The notes beneath the pieces were generated by a model. That model was not told where the DNA came from and ran no database searches. It was given only the letters and a program-made list of their open reading frames with translations. Positions 23,717 to 37,200 of a stretch of 64,000 nt of DNA are shown piece after piece; position 1 is the stretch's first letter, and every line of letters starts with the position of its first letter. The stretch lies in contig CAJNOL010000014.1 of the NCBI GenBank assembly GCA_905250125.1, positions 1 through 64,000 on the forward strand, read 5' to 3'. A program made the translations under genes and the position numbers. This stretch comes from Rotaria sordida (taxonomy: Eukaryota > Rotifera > Eurotatoria > Philodinida > Philodinidae).

Positions 23717-26480
23717 ATGCTATCAACAACAGCAGGTAATATTTCATCAATATTGATGCACTATGTGTTCTTACAAACATATTCTTTTATTTAGATTATG
23801 CACCAAATGATAAAAATCGTCAAAAATTATTATTATCATCTCGTGATTGGGAAACATTAGCTACCGAGTATGATTATGGAGATTTTGCTTATGTTAATTA
23901 ATATCTCATTTTTTTGTCTAGTCGTAGTCTGCGTAGAGAAAACACGGCCTTATCAAAAACTGGTGGTTCTGAACGAGGATTTCATACACGTACACCTGGG
24001 CAAACAGATCGTAGTCGACGAACCGGACATGGAAATTATGAATCTGATGTATCAAGTGAAGAAGAAGATGAAGAAGAAGAACAATTATTTGAAAGAGCAC
24101 GACAAGATCAAACTGATTTACCAACAGAATATTGGCAAATTCAACGTTTAGTTAAATATCTTAAAGGTGGAAATCCAACAGCTACTGTTATTGCTTTATC
24201 ATCAATTCGAGATTTTAATTTATCAGTTGAAACATGTCAATTAGCTATTCGTGATGTTGGTGGGCTTGAAGTACTTGTTAATCTACTTGAAACAGATGAT
24301 TTTGATTGCAAAGTATCTATTTTACATATAATTTTTTTAGAAATTATTTGTATCAATTAATTTTTAGATCGGTTCATTACATATTCTGAAAGAAATTTCA
24401 GAAAATCCAAATATACGTCGAAATATAGCTGATCTCGGTGGTTTACAAACAATGGTTAAATTACTTGATGAACCTGATAAAGATTTAAAATGTCTTGCTG
24501 CTGAAACTATTGGTAAAAAGTTTTTTTCTCATTCAATTAAAAGAATTATACTATAGATCTTATCGTATACTTTTAGCTCATGTCGCAAAATTTAAACGAG
24601 CAAGAAAAGTTGTTCGACAAAATGGTGGTATAAAACGATTAGTAAGTATTATTGAAATAGAATAAAATATAAATACATAAATAAATACCTTAGGTTGGAC
24701 TTTTGGAAAATGCTTGTGTTAGTGGTCATGGACCTACTAGTCATAGTTCGATTAGTGAGAATGCGAAAAATATTGAAGTTGCGCGTGCAGGTGCATTAGC
24801 TCTTTGGAGTTTAAGTCGATCGAATCATAATAAACATCATATGCAACGTGCCGGTGTTATTCCACTTTTGGCTAAATTACTTAAAAGTTCAAATGAAAGT
24901 ATGCTTATTCCTGTCGGTGGTATTATAGAAGAATGTGCGACTGATGTATAATTTTAATTTTTTAATTTTTTGTTGTATATAAAAATATTTTATTTAGCCT
25001 GTCTATCGAACAGCTATTCGAGGTATGATTCCTGATCTTGTGAAAAATTTATTAAGTGCTAATGATGAATTGAAGAAACATTGCGCTAGTGCAATTTTTA
25101 AGGTTTGATAAAGATTGAATATTTTATTTAGATAAAAAGAAAATCTATTTTCTATTCAGTGTGCTGAAGATAAGGAAATTCGTCTTCTTGTACAAAAGTA
25201 TTCTGGTCTTCGTCCTTTACATGATTTATTACAAAAATCGGATAATAAAGCTTTATTAGCTGCAGCAACAGGTGCCATTTGGAAATGTGCAATTTCTCAT
25301 GAAGTAAGTTTTTTGTTTCAATATTCTTTCTTTTTATCGCATTTTGTGTTAGTGTATCGCACAATTTCAAGAATTTCGAACAATTGAAGCACTTGTTCAA
25401 TTACTTAATAATCAACCAGAAGAAGTGTTAGTTAATGTTGTTGGTGCATTAGCTGAGTGTGCTAAAGGAGCAGATAATCGAGCAACAATTCGTAAATCCG
25501 GTGGAATATCACCACTAGTTAATCTACTTACAGGAACGAATCAAGCTCTATTAGTTAATACTTGCCAAGCCTTACGTCAATGTGCAGAAGAACCTGACAG
25601 CATACAGTAGTTCTTTTTTCTTTGATCTTCTAACTTATTTTTCGATGACATATATTTAGAATGATTGATCGATTGGATGGTGTTCGATTGTTATGGTCAC
25701 TATTGAAAAATCAAAATCCACGAGTACAAGCTGCAGCTGCTTGGGCTATATCACCATGTGTGAAAAATATTAAAGTTTGTTGAGAAAAATTAAGTTCATA
25801 CAATTTTTAATCTTAAAATATCTATGTCTTATAGGATTCAGGTGAAATGGTACGAAGTTTTGTTGGTGGTCTTGAATTAATTGTATCATTATTAAAATCA
25901 AAAGATGTTGAAGTATTAGCAAGCGTTTGCGCTGCTATAGCTGAAATAGCAAAAGATGAAGAAAATTTAGCTGTTATAACAGATCATGGTGTTGTTAAAC
26001 TTCTTTCAAATTTAGTAACACGAGTTAGATTTAATATTGTATTTTTATTTCGAAAACTATGCATTTTGTATTCTCTAAATAGAATGAAGATATACTTCGT
26101 CGCTATTTGGCTGAAGCTATAGCTGAATGTTGTAAATGGGGAAATAATCGACAAGCATTCGGTGACAATCAAGCTGTTGCTCCACTTGTTAAATATCTTA
26201 AATCATCTGATCCTAATGTACATCGATCAACAGCTAAAGCATTACATCAATTATCAAAAAATCCAATGAATTGTGTTACAATGCATGAAGTTGGCGTTGT
26301 TCGAGTGGGTTCTATTTATTGATTTTTTCATCTTATTAAAAATATTTTTTTTTATGGTATAATTAGTTATTAATGGAAATGGTTGGTTCAAAAGATGATG
26401 TACTTCAAGAAAATGCAGCAATTTGTATTTCATACATTCGTCGATTAGCATTGGCAAATGAAAAGTCAAGAAATGGCTAA
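23717..26480 (+). CDS. ARMC4: ARMC4/ODAD2, outer dynein arm docking protein
   Basis: Thirteen exons join in frame to 695 aa: 23717-23735, 23795-23867, 23922-24312, 24368-24512, 24577-24641, 24694-24945, 24998-25102, 25160-25303, 25353-25606, 25660-25774, 25835-26023, 26083-26304 and 26367-26480. Residues 1-80 are disordered with an acidic run of Glu and Asp. From about residue 100 onward there are tandem armadillo repeats. Family-specific text includes '[19 protein letters not shown]', '[20 protein letters not shown]', '[17 protein letters not shown]' and a '[12 protein letters not shown]' end. The protein attaches outer dynein arms to ciliary doublets. It is about 350 aa shorter than human ARMC4 because the N-terminal region is short. 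Its promoter is shared with CCDC57. Confidence 0.93.
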
Positions 26481-27700
26481 ATTAAATAAATTGTTTTAAT
26501 TTTTTTATAGATGAGGAGTGGAATCATGCTTTTTTTTCTTTTTTATTGCACATTTATTTATGATTTTTTTCAGTCCAATAAAACCGCATCATGTTTTTAT
26601 AGCTCAAAAAAAAAGATTTTTATGAATCAAATGATTTAAGAATTATTGACTGTTACTATTTTTGAGAATAAAATGAAATCTACTTCAGTCGATGAAAGAA
26701 AAGATAAGATTCTTAATACATGATTGCTATGCCAATAATACTCTTTCTAAAGATTATACTTTATCTCAATTCAATTATTCATATAATAACTCATCTAATC
26801 CTATAGGTAGATTATTTCAACTGATAACAGTTATGCGTCTGTAATGATAACGCATCAATAAAAGAAAGGGTATCATGATTTTTAATGTTCTCTTTCTGTC
26901 TACTTAATAAATCTTTTTTTTTATTGACATTTGTCAACTACATATTCCTCATAAATTTTTATCCAAACATGTCTTTTTATGAATACAATTGAAAAGAAAT
27001 TGATTTGTGTATGTAGCAATATTGTATTTTATATTGATTGAATAATGTCAAAGAATAAAAGAAAATATGCATCCATGTTCAGTCACTTGTTCTCATATTC
27101 CACTTCACTTCATTTTACTTAAATCGAACACCACGCAAATATTGTAACATAGACGTAGACAAAAAAAGAGAAAAAGAAAAAATGTTAAAGAATTGACAAC
27201 CATAACAACAATAATATGATTTCTGTTTCTTTTTTCATCGTCGATACATAGAAAAGTGGCAGTAGGCAACAATCGATTCTCACAATCTTTAAAAAAAAAA
27301 TATTCACCAATGCATCGACAACAGGAGCAAAGAAAAAGGAAACAATAAAGTGCTCCTGATGTATGCGTAGGTTCTGCTGATTGATTGAAAATTTGCCGTT
27401 TTTCTCTTCTCTTCTTTTTCTATATTAGAAGTAAAAAAAAAGAGTGAGAGAGAGAGAGGAGAGAGTTTTTCCGTTACTCCACTGTTATTTCGGGCGTCAA
27501 GGTGCCCAGCGTCTGTTGTCACCACTCGTTGACAACAGACGAAACAAAAGAGAAGCGTTTACATTATGAACATGTATTGATGTGAAAGAGAATAAGAAAC
27601 AGTTTCATTCGTATGCATTTTTAATCATACGTTGCATATTGTCATTTTTATTTCGAGACAGTGACACTTTTCCATTTTTCTTTTAGAATAATTTAAAAAG
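26481..27700. other. Intergenic spacer between ARMC4 and ODF3
   Basis: AT-rich and non-coding. It has a GA-rich run (27440-27465) and, at 27510-27541, a perfect 11-bp inverted repeat cgtctgttgtc / gacaacagacg with a 10-bp loop, about 160 bp before the ODF3 start. That hairpin may be a factor site for ODF3. Confidence 0.6.
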
Positions 27701-28633
27701 ATGGTCTACACTGAAACAAAACCACGTGGACCGATTTCGGCTATGAATTCAACACCGGGCCCTGTGTATCTATTGCCAGGTTTAGTTGGAAGTAATGCCC
27801 ATGATCCACGTTCAGTTCATAGCAAACAACCAGCATATTCCTTTGGTCTTAAGCATGGTAAATATAAAGATGAAGCATCACCTGGTCCATGTTATTTTCC
27901 AAATCCAAAAATTTCTCGAACTGGTAAAGATGGAACACCACAATATTCACTTTATGCTCGACGTGGTGATCTTAAAGGTGATCTCAATCCTGGTAAGAAA
28001 ATAACAATAACAATATTGACATGATTTTAATTTTTATATGAATTGATTAGGGCCTGGTGCGTATAAACCCGAAGATGCAGGACCTATGAAATCTGTCTTT
28101 CAAGCTCCACCTGCTTATACATTTGGCACACGTCACAAATATTTCGGACTTGATAATACACCTGGTATATTTATATTTCTTATTTCTCTTTCTTTTTTAA
28201 ATATATTTTCATTTATTCTTTTAGCACCAAATGCATATGCTCTGCCAGGAATGATGGGTAAGACAGTTCAAAGTGTAAAGAAACAAGCACCCATTTATAC
28301 ATTAACTGGACGAAGTAAACATGGTGGTTTTGATGAAGATTTACAACGAACACCAGGACCAGGTAAACATTGATTTTATTCTAAAATAAACTTTTATTTA
28401 TATGTTCTTTAGGAGCTTATAATGTTGTGAAGCCGGGTACCTATAAACAAGAGCCACCACATTATAGTATGATTGCTAGAAATGAAATGCCTGGTGATAC
28501 AACTCAAAAACCAGGACCTGGTAATTATTCACCTGAAAAAGTTTGGCTCCATAAACAACAAGCACCTGGTTATTCATTTGGTATTCGACATTCAATGTAT
28601 GAAGCACCACTTATTGTCGAAGTCAAAGAATAA
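27701..28633 (+). CDS. ODF3: ODF3/CIMAP-family SHIPPO-repeat protein
   Basis: Four exons (27701-27992, 28051-28164, 28225-28362, 28413-28633) join in frame to 254 aa, the same length as human ODF3. The protein is a string of SHIPPO repeats with Pro-Gly-Pro cores: 'STPGPVYLLPG', 'ASPGPCYFPNP', 'NPGPGAYKPEDAG', 'RTPGPGAYNVV' and 'KPGPGNYSPEKV'. These alternate with 'PAYSFGLKHG', 'PAYTFGTRHK' and 'PGYSFGIRHS'. The family includes sperm outer dense fibre proteins and microtubule-associated proteins of cilia. Every intron splits a Gly codon of a Pro-Gly motif at phase 1, so each exon holds about one repeat unit. It sits in a run of cilium and centrosome genes. Confidence 0.92.
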
Positions 28634-30443
28634 ATTTTCTTTTTCGCTCATAATTTTCTCCTGGACTATAGAAAGAAAAACATGAATTTCAGTCTTCATT
28701 TGTTGCTTGTACGATCTTTTTTTTTATTTTATTTTATATATCAATGGTCTCATCTTACGTCTTACAAAAGCATCAATCTATAGACAATTGCTAAGTATGT
28801 TCTCCTTTGCTAAGAGGTCAAAAAAAGTATCTAAAATAGAAACAAAATTTAAAAGTAATTGACCATGAGAAAATGATTTAGTTGTTTATTTAGTTAGATG
28901 TTTAAATGGATTTTTTTTCATTACATTAGTATTTTTAATGGAAAAATGCTGTATTTCTTTTTCTCATAACTTTGAGAAACTATTCAACAAGCATTGTTTT
29001 TTTTTATAAATCAACAACTTGTACAACTTTTCAAGAAAACTTTTTTATCAATTTTGAGATGAAAACTTATCTGATCGGTTTCAAGATAGTTTAAAACTTC
29101 TGAAAACTATACTTTTTTTTTTGTATTTAGAAAATTCATATTCATTAAAGAATATTCTTTTATATAGTAACAATAATAATTATGATCGTTTTAATGAAAT
29201 ATCATCATAGTGTATATAATCATCGATTTTATTGAAGATGAACAAGAAAGAAAGACATACAAAATCTATGTGTACAGTTCGCAGAGATAAAGGATTTCTA
29301 AAATAATGATGATATATAAATAGTTCACTTGCATAAATATGATTTTTTTGTGGAATGTAAAAACAAAAGGAGAGACAAAAAAGAGTCTCTCATGAAAACT
29401 AATATATCAAAGTTTGATTATTTTTTTTCCATGAGTGATGGAATCATTTGAAAGTTTCGATCATATCAATTTGTCTTCATTTCAATTACAGTAGTTGCTG
29501 TTGTCTAATCAAATATTTTAACATTGAAATTGTTCAATAAAAAGCAAGATATTTATGTTTAATTCTTGTTGTTCATTCAGCTAAATCGACCTTCTTATAA
29601 ATGGAATCAATTTCAAAATAAACTCACAAGAATTATTCTTAATTATATTTTGATCAAAGTAAAAATTAGTCTTAACGATTTACTTTCATGAGTTAGTATA
29701 AATAGAAAAATATTTGAGTTTCTTTTAGAATAAAATATTAACAAAACCATAAAAATAAATCAGCAACAAAGTTAAAAACTAGAAATTACAACAGAGAAAA
29801 TATTCATGTATATCCATGGAATGATCCAAAATTCACTTCACTAGAAACGAACAAATTAGTTATCTTAGCTATAGTTTGATCGGACGAGCTCATTTTTTTT
29901 TACTTTTGATAAAAAAATACTTATAGTTCATATTCAGAAGAAGAAAGTCAAAAAATAACTAAATGTTGCTACAGAGTATGAATATTGATCATAGTAAAAA
30001 ACATTAATCATGAACGAACGAGGGAAAACTATAACGCAGTTGTTCAATAATGTCTTGTTGTTTACGTGTGAAATATTTTTGAAAATAAGAAACTAAAAGA
30101 TATAAATTCGAGATCGTACGAGAAAAGTGTAAAGAAATAATCAAAAAAAAACAAATAGATATGTTCTTTATTTATAGTTCGAAACATAAATACTTTATTA
30201 CTCATCGACGATTAGAATCCGATATTGAAGTCAAATGATCACATTTCAAAACAGAATTTTTACTGTTTATTTTATGAATATGAACTATGTGCATTTCTTT
30301 ATCGTTGATAGATGAATTAGCTCATTTAGTTGAATATTACAGATGATATTCTAATTTTTGTTCGGTAAAGTGACTTTTGAGCCATTTATTATGTGCATCG
30401 TTCATTTGGCAAATAATAATGTTTTAATATTCGTATATTTATG
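28634..30443. other. Intergenic, no gene seen
   Basis: About 1.8 kb of AT-rich sequence, with ODF3 and the nucleotidase gene converging on it. Many homopolymer T runs. No supported feature. Confidence 0.6.
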
Positions 30444-33400
30444 TTACGGTAATGGTTGTTCATCAACAGCTGATGATGTTAACAGTCGATAACGATAATT
30501 AACTGCATTAGACGATGAATGATAAGATTTACGACGAGACATAAATGATCGAGTTTTCTGTGCGACCAATATGAATAAAAATACTGTTAATGTGGTACAT
30601 ATTAAAATAAATATTGTTCTTGAATTTATATATGATTCATGATTAAATATGATCTTTTTCATTCGATTAATCGCTCTAAAAACAATATTATTAAATTATA
30701 CATTTACAAACAATTGAACAACGTACTTTAATGGAAAAAATCGAGTTCTATAAAGTATAGCACCAAGTGTCCATTGAACATCATTTTTATTGACAAGTGA
30801 AGCTGAACGTAAACGTTGATAATCTAGTGGAAATTTCAAACCATCATGAAGAAATGCATACAGCCATGCAGATTTAAAACATTGTAAACTAAATATAGAA
30901 TTCAATTTTTATCATAACATATCAGTGCTAAGTTCTATAGAGATAAAACCTTTTCATAGCAAATGACTAACCTTCCGATGCTGATTTTACCTCTGCACAC
31001 GATAAATAAATTCTCAGTTAAATTATACAGATATGCAAATTCTACTCTTACGTTCTGCATAATGGATAACATTATATATGCTGAGGCAAAAAAAAATTAA
31101 ATTAACCGTGTGAAACAAAGGTGTAAATAAACTCAATCAGGACTTATTTCAATTGTGAGTTTAATTTTGGCAAAAATTTTGTCTTTATGATGAATGATGA
31201 ACAGAGTAACAGATAATAATGTCTGTTACAGAGAACGTTACAGGACAGTTTTCTTCATTCTGTTCTGTATTCTACAGAATATTATCACTCAATTATCCTG
31301 TTTTGCAGGATGTAGGGCAGGTTATTAAAAGGTTCGCCCTGGCAAGACCGAGGGCCCTTCTTCATCTGGTCTACAGGACGATCTTGTCATTGCATTTTTG
31401 ACAAAGATAAATACATATCTATATATGAGGTACGATGTCAAATATCATTTACACTATAATTATGTTGAAAACTTGATTACATGTAGCTCGGCAGAAATGA
31501 AATGAACAATAAAAAATACACTTGACAGCTATAAAGTACATAAAACAATAATAAAGCTAACATAAAGATTTAGGGTTTAAAATGTAATCCATATAGATAA
31601 ATGGACAACAAAAAAAAAGAATAGGTTTTCTTCTTATTACTTTTTCTTGAATTTCTCATATGAACAAAAAAATATATCTTATCAATTCGTTTTGATGATA
31701 AACGGGTTCGTCTTTGAGTAAATATCAATCCAGTTGAGCTAAATAATCTTTCCACAAAAATACTAGTCGCTGGTACGACTGATTATAATTAAGTTTAAAT
31801 AATATGCAAACTAAAACTTCTCGCGAGCAACGAAAATAACTTCGCAACAATATTTCATTTAATTCTGTAGAAATTTCACTGATATCATCAATAAAAAACT
31901 TACATTAAACGATCTAAATTAATATTTGGATATGATTTTTCATCATACCATTGTCGAATATCTTTCCAATTTGCATTGCAATACTTCTGAAAATTATACA
32001 GATATTGAAAACAAAAATCTTCTTCTATTCGACTTACTGTTGATGCATTAAGAAAAGTTAATCGTGCATATGGACCACCAATTTTTAAAACATCTATAAT
32101 ACAAAATGAAAATAATCTTAAAAAGCGAAATACACAATGTTTTCTTTTTTTCATACCTTGCATTGTATACCAAAATTCTGAAAATCCATAAAAATCTTGT
32201 GAATCATAATTTATTTGTGGTTGATGAACTCCATTTAATGAGCATGGATTCTTTAGACATTTTGTATTTAAATTGAGTAATGTAACTAAATGTTTTGCAC
32301 AATTTGTAAAATCTCCTTCACCTGTCATTATTATTGTTTTATTATTTCTTGTGTAATTTGTAGAATAACCACGAGGTAAACAATCAGCATCATCGATTCG
32401 AATATAAGGAGAATTTGATGTTGATGAACTAAAAAAAAATTCTATAAATATAGATGTAATTAATTATTTAAATAATTTTACTTAAGAGCAATAGAAATTA
32501 TTCGGTCAATATATTTCTCAAATGCTTTATTTGCACCATAACCAAGAAATGTTGTAACATAGATTTTGTATTTCAATGCTTCTTGATGTTCATCATAGCC
32601 TAAAGAAAATTCAGCTATCTCTTCGCCTATTACTGGTGTCTAAAAAGAAATAACAGAGAATAAAATCGAAATTTAAGAAAACAAATTAAATTAAATTTAC
32701 AGCTTTTGAAACTTCGACTAGAGAAAAAAAAGGAATAAACAATATTTCTTTATAATAATCAATTAAAACATTAAACTCACAAGCTATTTGGGCTGAAGCA
32801 CCACCCATATCAAGAACGCCTACGGTGGTTGGTCGTCTTTTAGAAATATCATTAGTTACTGATTCTAAACAAGAGATTGATAAAGTTAAAATTTTCTTTT
32901 CATATTCAATTATATTGAATTTACCTGATTCAGTATTATTAATATTTTGAAAACGACCAAGTACATAATTAATAGCTATCCAACTATAGATACCTTCGAG
33001 TTGACCCGATATAACTTGAATATGTGTTTTTTCAATTAAAAATTGATAATCACGTACAATATCATTAAATAAATCTTCAAGTAATTGTTTTTGTTGACTA
33101 GAATATAGAGACAAAAAAAACAAATTAAACATATATATAAAAATTATTCATACTCCGGTGTTAGAAAACGAAGACCAGCTGTTGCGAGAATATACACTTG
33201 AAAAAATAATATATTAAAATAAAAACAATGGAATTTGTATAAGCTTACAAGGTGTATCAGCATGTTTAACAGATGGAATTGTGTTTGCAGCAAAATCTTA
33301 AAAAGAAGTCGATCATGACCAATAGCTTAAGTTGAATCAAAAAAATCAACTAGTACAGATTTTCATTGAACTACAATTTTGGATTTTCAATATTTCGAAA

Positions 33401-34175
33401 TGCTTCTACACTTTTGAAATACGACGTACACTACTTATTATTCTTAGTAACAAATCGAATAACTCGAACAGAATTGGTTTCTGTCTACTTATTTGATCAT
33501 AATATATTTTAATCGTTCGTTATTTAGGGCTCGACTGTAACATTGATATTTATCCTATCATGATGGTACAGTACAACACATCGTCATATATTGTAGAGAT
33601 GGGATCGATTTGGTTCGGTTTAACTTTGAAAAACCTGAACCGATTTCATCTGTGATACATTACAATACAGATTTTGATCATAATACTAATTATTGTTGTT
33701 TAATATACGTGTTCAATCCCAAGAATTTTCTTTCAAAAAATTTTCTGTCATGACAATCTGTCAATAAACATGAAAGAAGTTTGGAAGAAATCCTCCTACC
33801 TAATAATGATTTTAAATATTCAGTTGCATTCATCGGTGTTTTCGCCATGGATGAAAGACCTAATGAAAAGGTAAAAGAAAATGTTTACATACGTTTGAAA
33901 GAAAAATATTAATAACCTGGTTCAATTTTTTTAACTACCGGTACCCCATCTTTATCCAATAATTGTTTAATTTGTAATAATTCATTTGGTTTTCCTGAAT
34001 GTTCTGGCCATATATAAATATAAAGTCTTGATCCGCTACTTCCACAATCAATAACAATACCATAATGTAAATCAGGACGTTCATTTGCAAGTTTTTCTGG
34101 TACATAAACACCGGCATTACCACTATTTCGAATAAGATCTGAAGTTTTAGTTGTTGTAAGTGTTGTAGAATTTGC
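30444..34175 (-). CDS. ENTPD4/7-type nucleoside triphosphate diphosphohydrolase, 5' exon missing
   Basis: Twelve exons join in frame for 565 aa: 33917-34175, 33800-33859, 33249-33296, 33154-33196, 32925-33097, 32781-32864, 32701-32717, 32482-32639, 32157-32428, 31904-32093, 30727-30888 and 30444-30675. Apyrase motifs are clear: 'VIDCGSSGSRLYIY' (ACR1), 'ILATAGLRFL' (ACR2), 'VISGQLEGIYSWIAINY' (ACR3) and 'GVLDMGGASAQIA' (ACR4). 'NPCSLNGVHQP', 'YGFSEFWY' and 'DVQWTLGAILYRTRF' follow. The C-terminus has a membrane segment and a basic tail. The 'PVVKKIEPGLSS' text fits the ENTPD4/7 Golgi and lysosomal group. The first visible exon has no ATG, and an in-frame TAG is part of its acceptor, so an N-terminal anchor exon is expected but not found. 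A 17-bp exon is notable. Confidence 0.85.
31200..31400. other. Compositionally distinct patch in an ENTPD intron
   Basis: About 200 bp with higher GC and repeated acagga/cctgt words lies in the 1-kb intron 30889-31903. A short plus-strand frame includes 'VLQDVGQVIKRFALARPR', but there is no flanking coding sequence. It is probably a mobile-element fragment. Confidence 0.35.
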
Positions 34176-34248
34176 CTACGATAAAAAAGACACAGACAAT
34201 GAACAAGAAACAAGACAGTAGATTCAAAGGAAAAAACAACTTTCTCGT

Positions 34249-34254
34249 TTATTT
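34249..34254 (-). terminator. Polyadenylation signal of XPD
   Basis: AATAAA on the minus strand lies about 20 bp after the XPD stop codon. The next minus-strand exon begins about 75 bp later, so the XPD 3' UTR must be very short. Confidence 0.55.
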
Positions 34255-34273
34255 ATAAAAAAAAAAAAAGAAA

Positions 34274-37200
34274 TTAAACATTAGAAGAACTTTGTTCAAG
34301 ACTTTTTAAAACTTCATTTGATAGAAGATCTTCTTCTGTTAATAATGATATTCCTAGTTGATCTTCTTGTTTTAATGGTTGTGCCATATCTTTAAGCCAT
34401 TTTTTAACAATTTGTACACATTCTTCAATAGATAAATTAGCTAAACTATCAGTTAAATATTCTTGTATCCATTTTGGAATTTTTTGTCGTTTATCCGAAC
34501 GTAAAAATCGTTTATCTGCAAATATCATTATACCATAATCACTTTTACCACGTAATACACGACCAACACATTGTGCTGCATGACGCATTGCATCAAATGT
34601 TAAAAAATCATTTTCACGTATATGAAAATTTTCTCTTAAATAATCAAGACGTGCTTGTAATATACGTGATTGTGTATAAACATATGGAATACCAAACATA
34701 ATAACACATCGACCAAGATGATTATCAAAATCAACACCTTCACTAACTTTACCACGTGCAACTGATAATAAAACTGCACCACGACCATTATCACAAGCTT
34801 TTTGATAATTATATAATGCTAATGATGTTTCAACACTATCAGGTGTTTCAATAAATAATAATTTATATTTTTGAATTTGTCCTATTATACCTAAGTCATA
34901 CCAAGTTGCAACGACATGTTCCATATAAATATATGATGTAAAAAAACACACAATACCATCAGGTACATGTGTACACATTTCAATAAGTAATATACCATAA
35001 TTACGAATAACAGATTGATCTTCACGTAATTCAAATTTTGATGTTATTGCTATTTGATCATTACCACGTGTGACTATCATTGGAAGAATACATGGACGTG
35101 TTAATGTCATAGTAAATGTTTCCATAATTGCTGGAGTAAATGAAAGAATTTTTGGATACATATCAATTGGTGAAAGTGTACCTAAAAAGAAAAGATATGA
35201 AAAAAAAATTGATTGAATTTATTCAACTATTATTGTCATCATTTTTATTTAGTTCGATATAACTACAACTCAGAATCGGAGAGAAGACAAGATAAAATGA
35301 CTTCGTGTATTCCAATATGATTTTACTGAGAGATGATTTCTGCTTAGAAATCGAACTAGTATTTAAACTTGAAATAACAACACAACATAAACATATTAAA
35401 ATTTCTAAATTAAGACTGAATAAAATAAAGATGTAAAGGAAGATATCTATAACATTTATATTTAAAATCATGATAAAAACATACATTAAATGGAAAAAAA
35501 ACGAATGTATTCAAATCTCTTCGATACGCAGACTTTGCTGGAGTGTTTAAAGTTGAATTCTTTGCTGAGAATATCAACTTTAATAGCTGTAACAAAAAAG
35601 AAAAATTTCGAAATATGTAATTTTTTTTTTGAGGTTATTCATTATACTTCGAAATAAAATGATGTTTTTTCATTAAATTGATGATTTAGCAAGTATTTTC
35701 TTGTCTATTGAAATTGATTGTCAACTAATCTGTTGCTTTAGAAGGAACGAAAACTCTAATTCTTTTTCTATTGATCGTTCATATTTTTCATAAACAAATA
35801 TCGATTTTCTTATCATACTCTAGATTTTCCATCTCCTCTTTTAGTACCTGTCTCAATCTTGTATCGTAAGCATGCCAATAAATCTTTCTTGGGCGAACAC
35901 AAAAGTAAATAATGAAGAAATATGATTATTGTTTTACTTCTTGCTAGACAATCTTATGTTTATTATTATAAGATAATCAATTAAAACTGTAAGGAATCAT
36001 CCATAATGGACGATGTCTAGGTGAAAATCGAATTTTTGGATTCTTCTCTTCCTCCGTCCAGATTTCTTTAGTTTCATCGATCTCTTTTCTTCTCCTAGAC
36101 GTCCGCCAGAGCCCGTCGGATCCAACATTTTCGGATCTTGTTAACAGAAAAATTTCAGATCCGTCCTCGACCGGATCCGTGACCAACCTGACGGACTCTA
36201 ACGTTCGGCATAAAAAAAACTTTCAGAAAAAGTATGCTTGTTCAAATAATCTATTTCTTTTATATTAAATAATAGTTCTTTAAATAAATATATCAAAAAT
36301 AGAAATCAATAAACATACATTTCATAAACAATAAACAAAAAATGAAGTTCAATTACAATAGCACTCAAACATCAGATATAATTGCTCCACAAAATAACTA
36401 TCTGTTCATGTAGCATAATCTTCAATCATTTCAACAGCATATTCATATTCAACTGATTGATTCAGTTCATTGCCTATTTCAAAATGCTCTTCAAAATAAA
36501 TTAAGCTTCAAAACTTTACGGAAAGTTGTATAAAAAAAAAGGGAAACATTTCTAGTAAGTATCTGGACGTTCAGAAATGTTTGACTTCCTGCCCTCTGTC
36601 CAATTTTGATGAACCTTTCCTCCTTTTCCTGGCTTTTCTTTATGGATGATCTCTAAACAATGTTGACGGAACTGCTACAAAATGTAATACAAATTGAAAA
36701 TACTTTTATTCTATGTGAGAATGTGTAATATATAAGCTACCATATTTTGTGATTAAATAAATATCTTAATTATAATAGGTTACGGAATGTGTGCATGTGA
36801 AGAAAGAACAAACGATGGGCTTCTTAATTATCTATCTCTCATCATAAATCGCGACAGACAGAAATATCTATAAAAATAAACAAATATGATTTGAATCTGT
36901 TTGATATATGAAATTGTTCTCTTTATTTCATCGTCATTTTTGAATAGACTTTCAAACGTTTTCATTGTTAAAGTCTCATATTACCTGATGTAATAATAAC
37001 CGATTGAAATCGATCAAAAACTGGTTTAATAGCAATAGATGAATCAAGACATGTAAAATGTAAAACAGGATTATAAACTGTTGATTTACTATCAAAAAAA
37101 GGTTCAATAATTAATGTAAAACCTTTGGTGTATGTACTAATAATTGTTGCAAAATTACAAAGTAACATTAATGGTTGATACATATGTATATCACGTGTTT

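Noticed and set aside
35223..35595. Hydrophobic minus-strand frames in the XPD intron as the missing ENTPD anchor exon
   Set aside because: No ATG with a well-phased donor to the 34175 acceptor could be shown. Left as an open question, not a feature.
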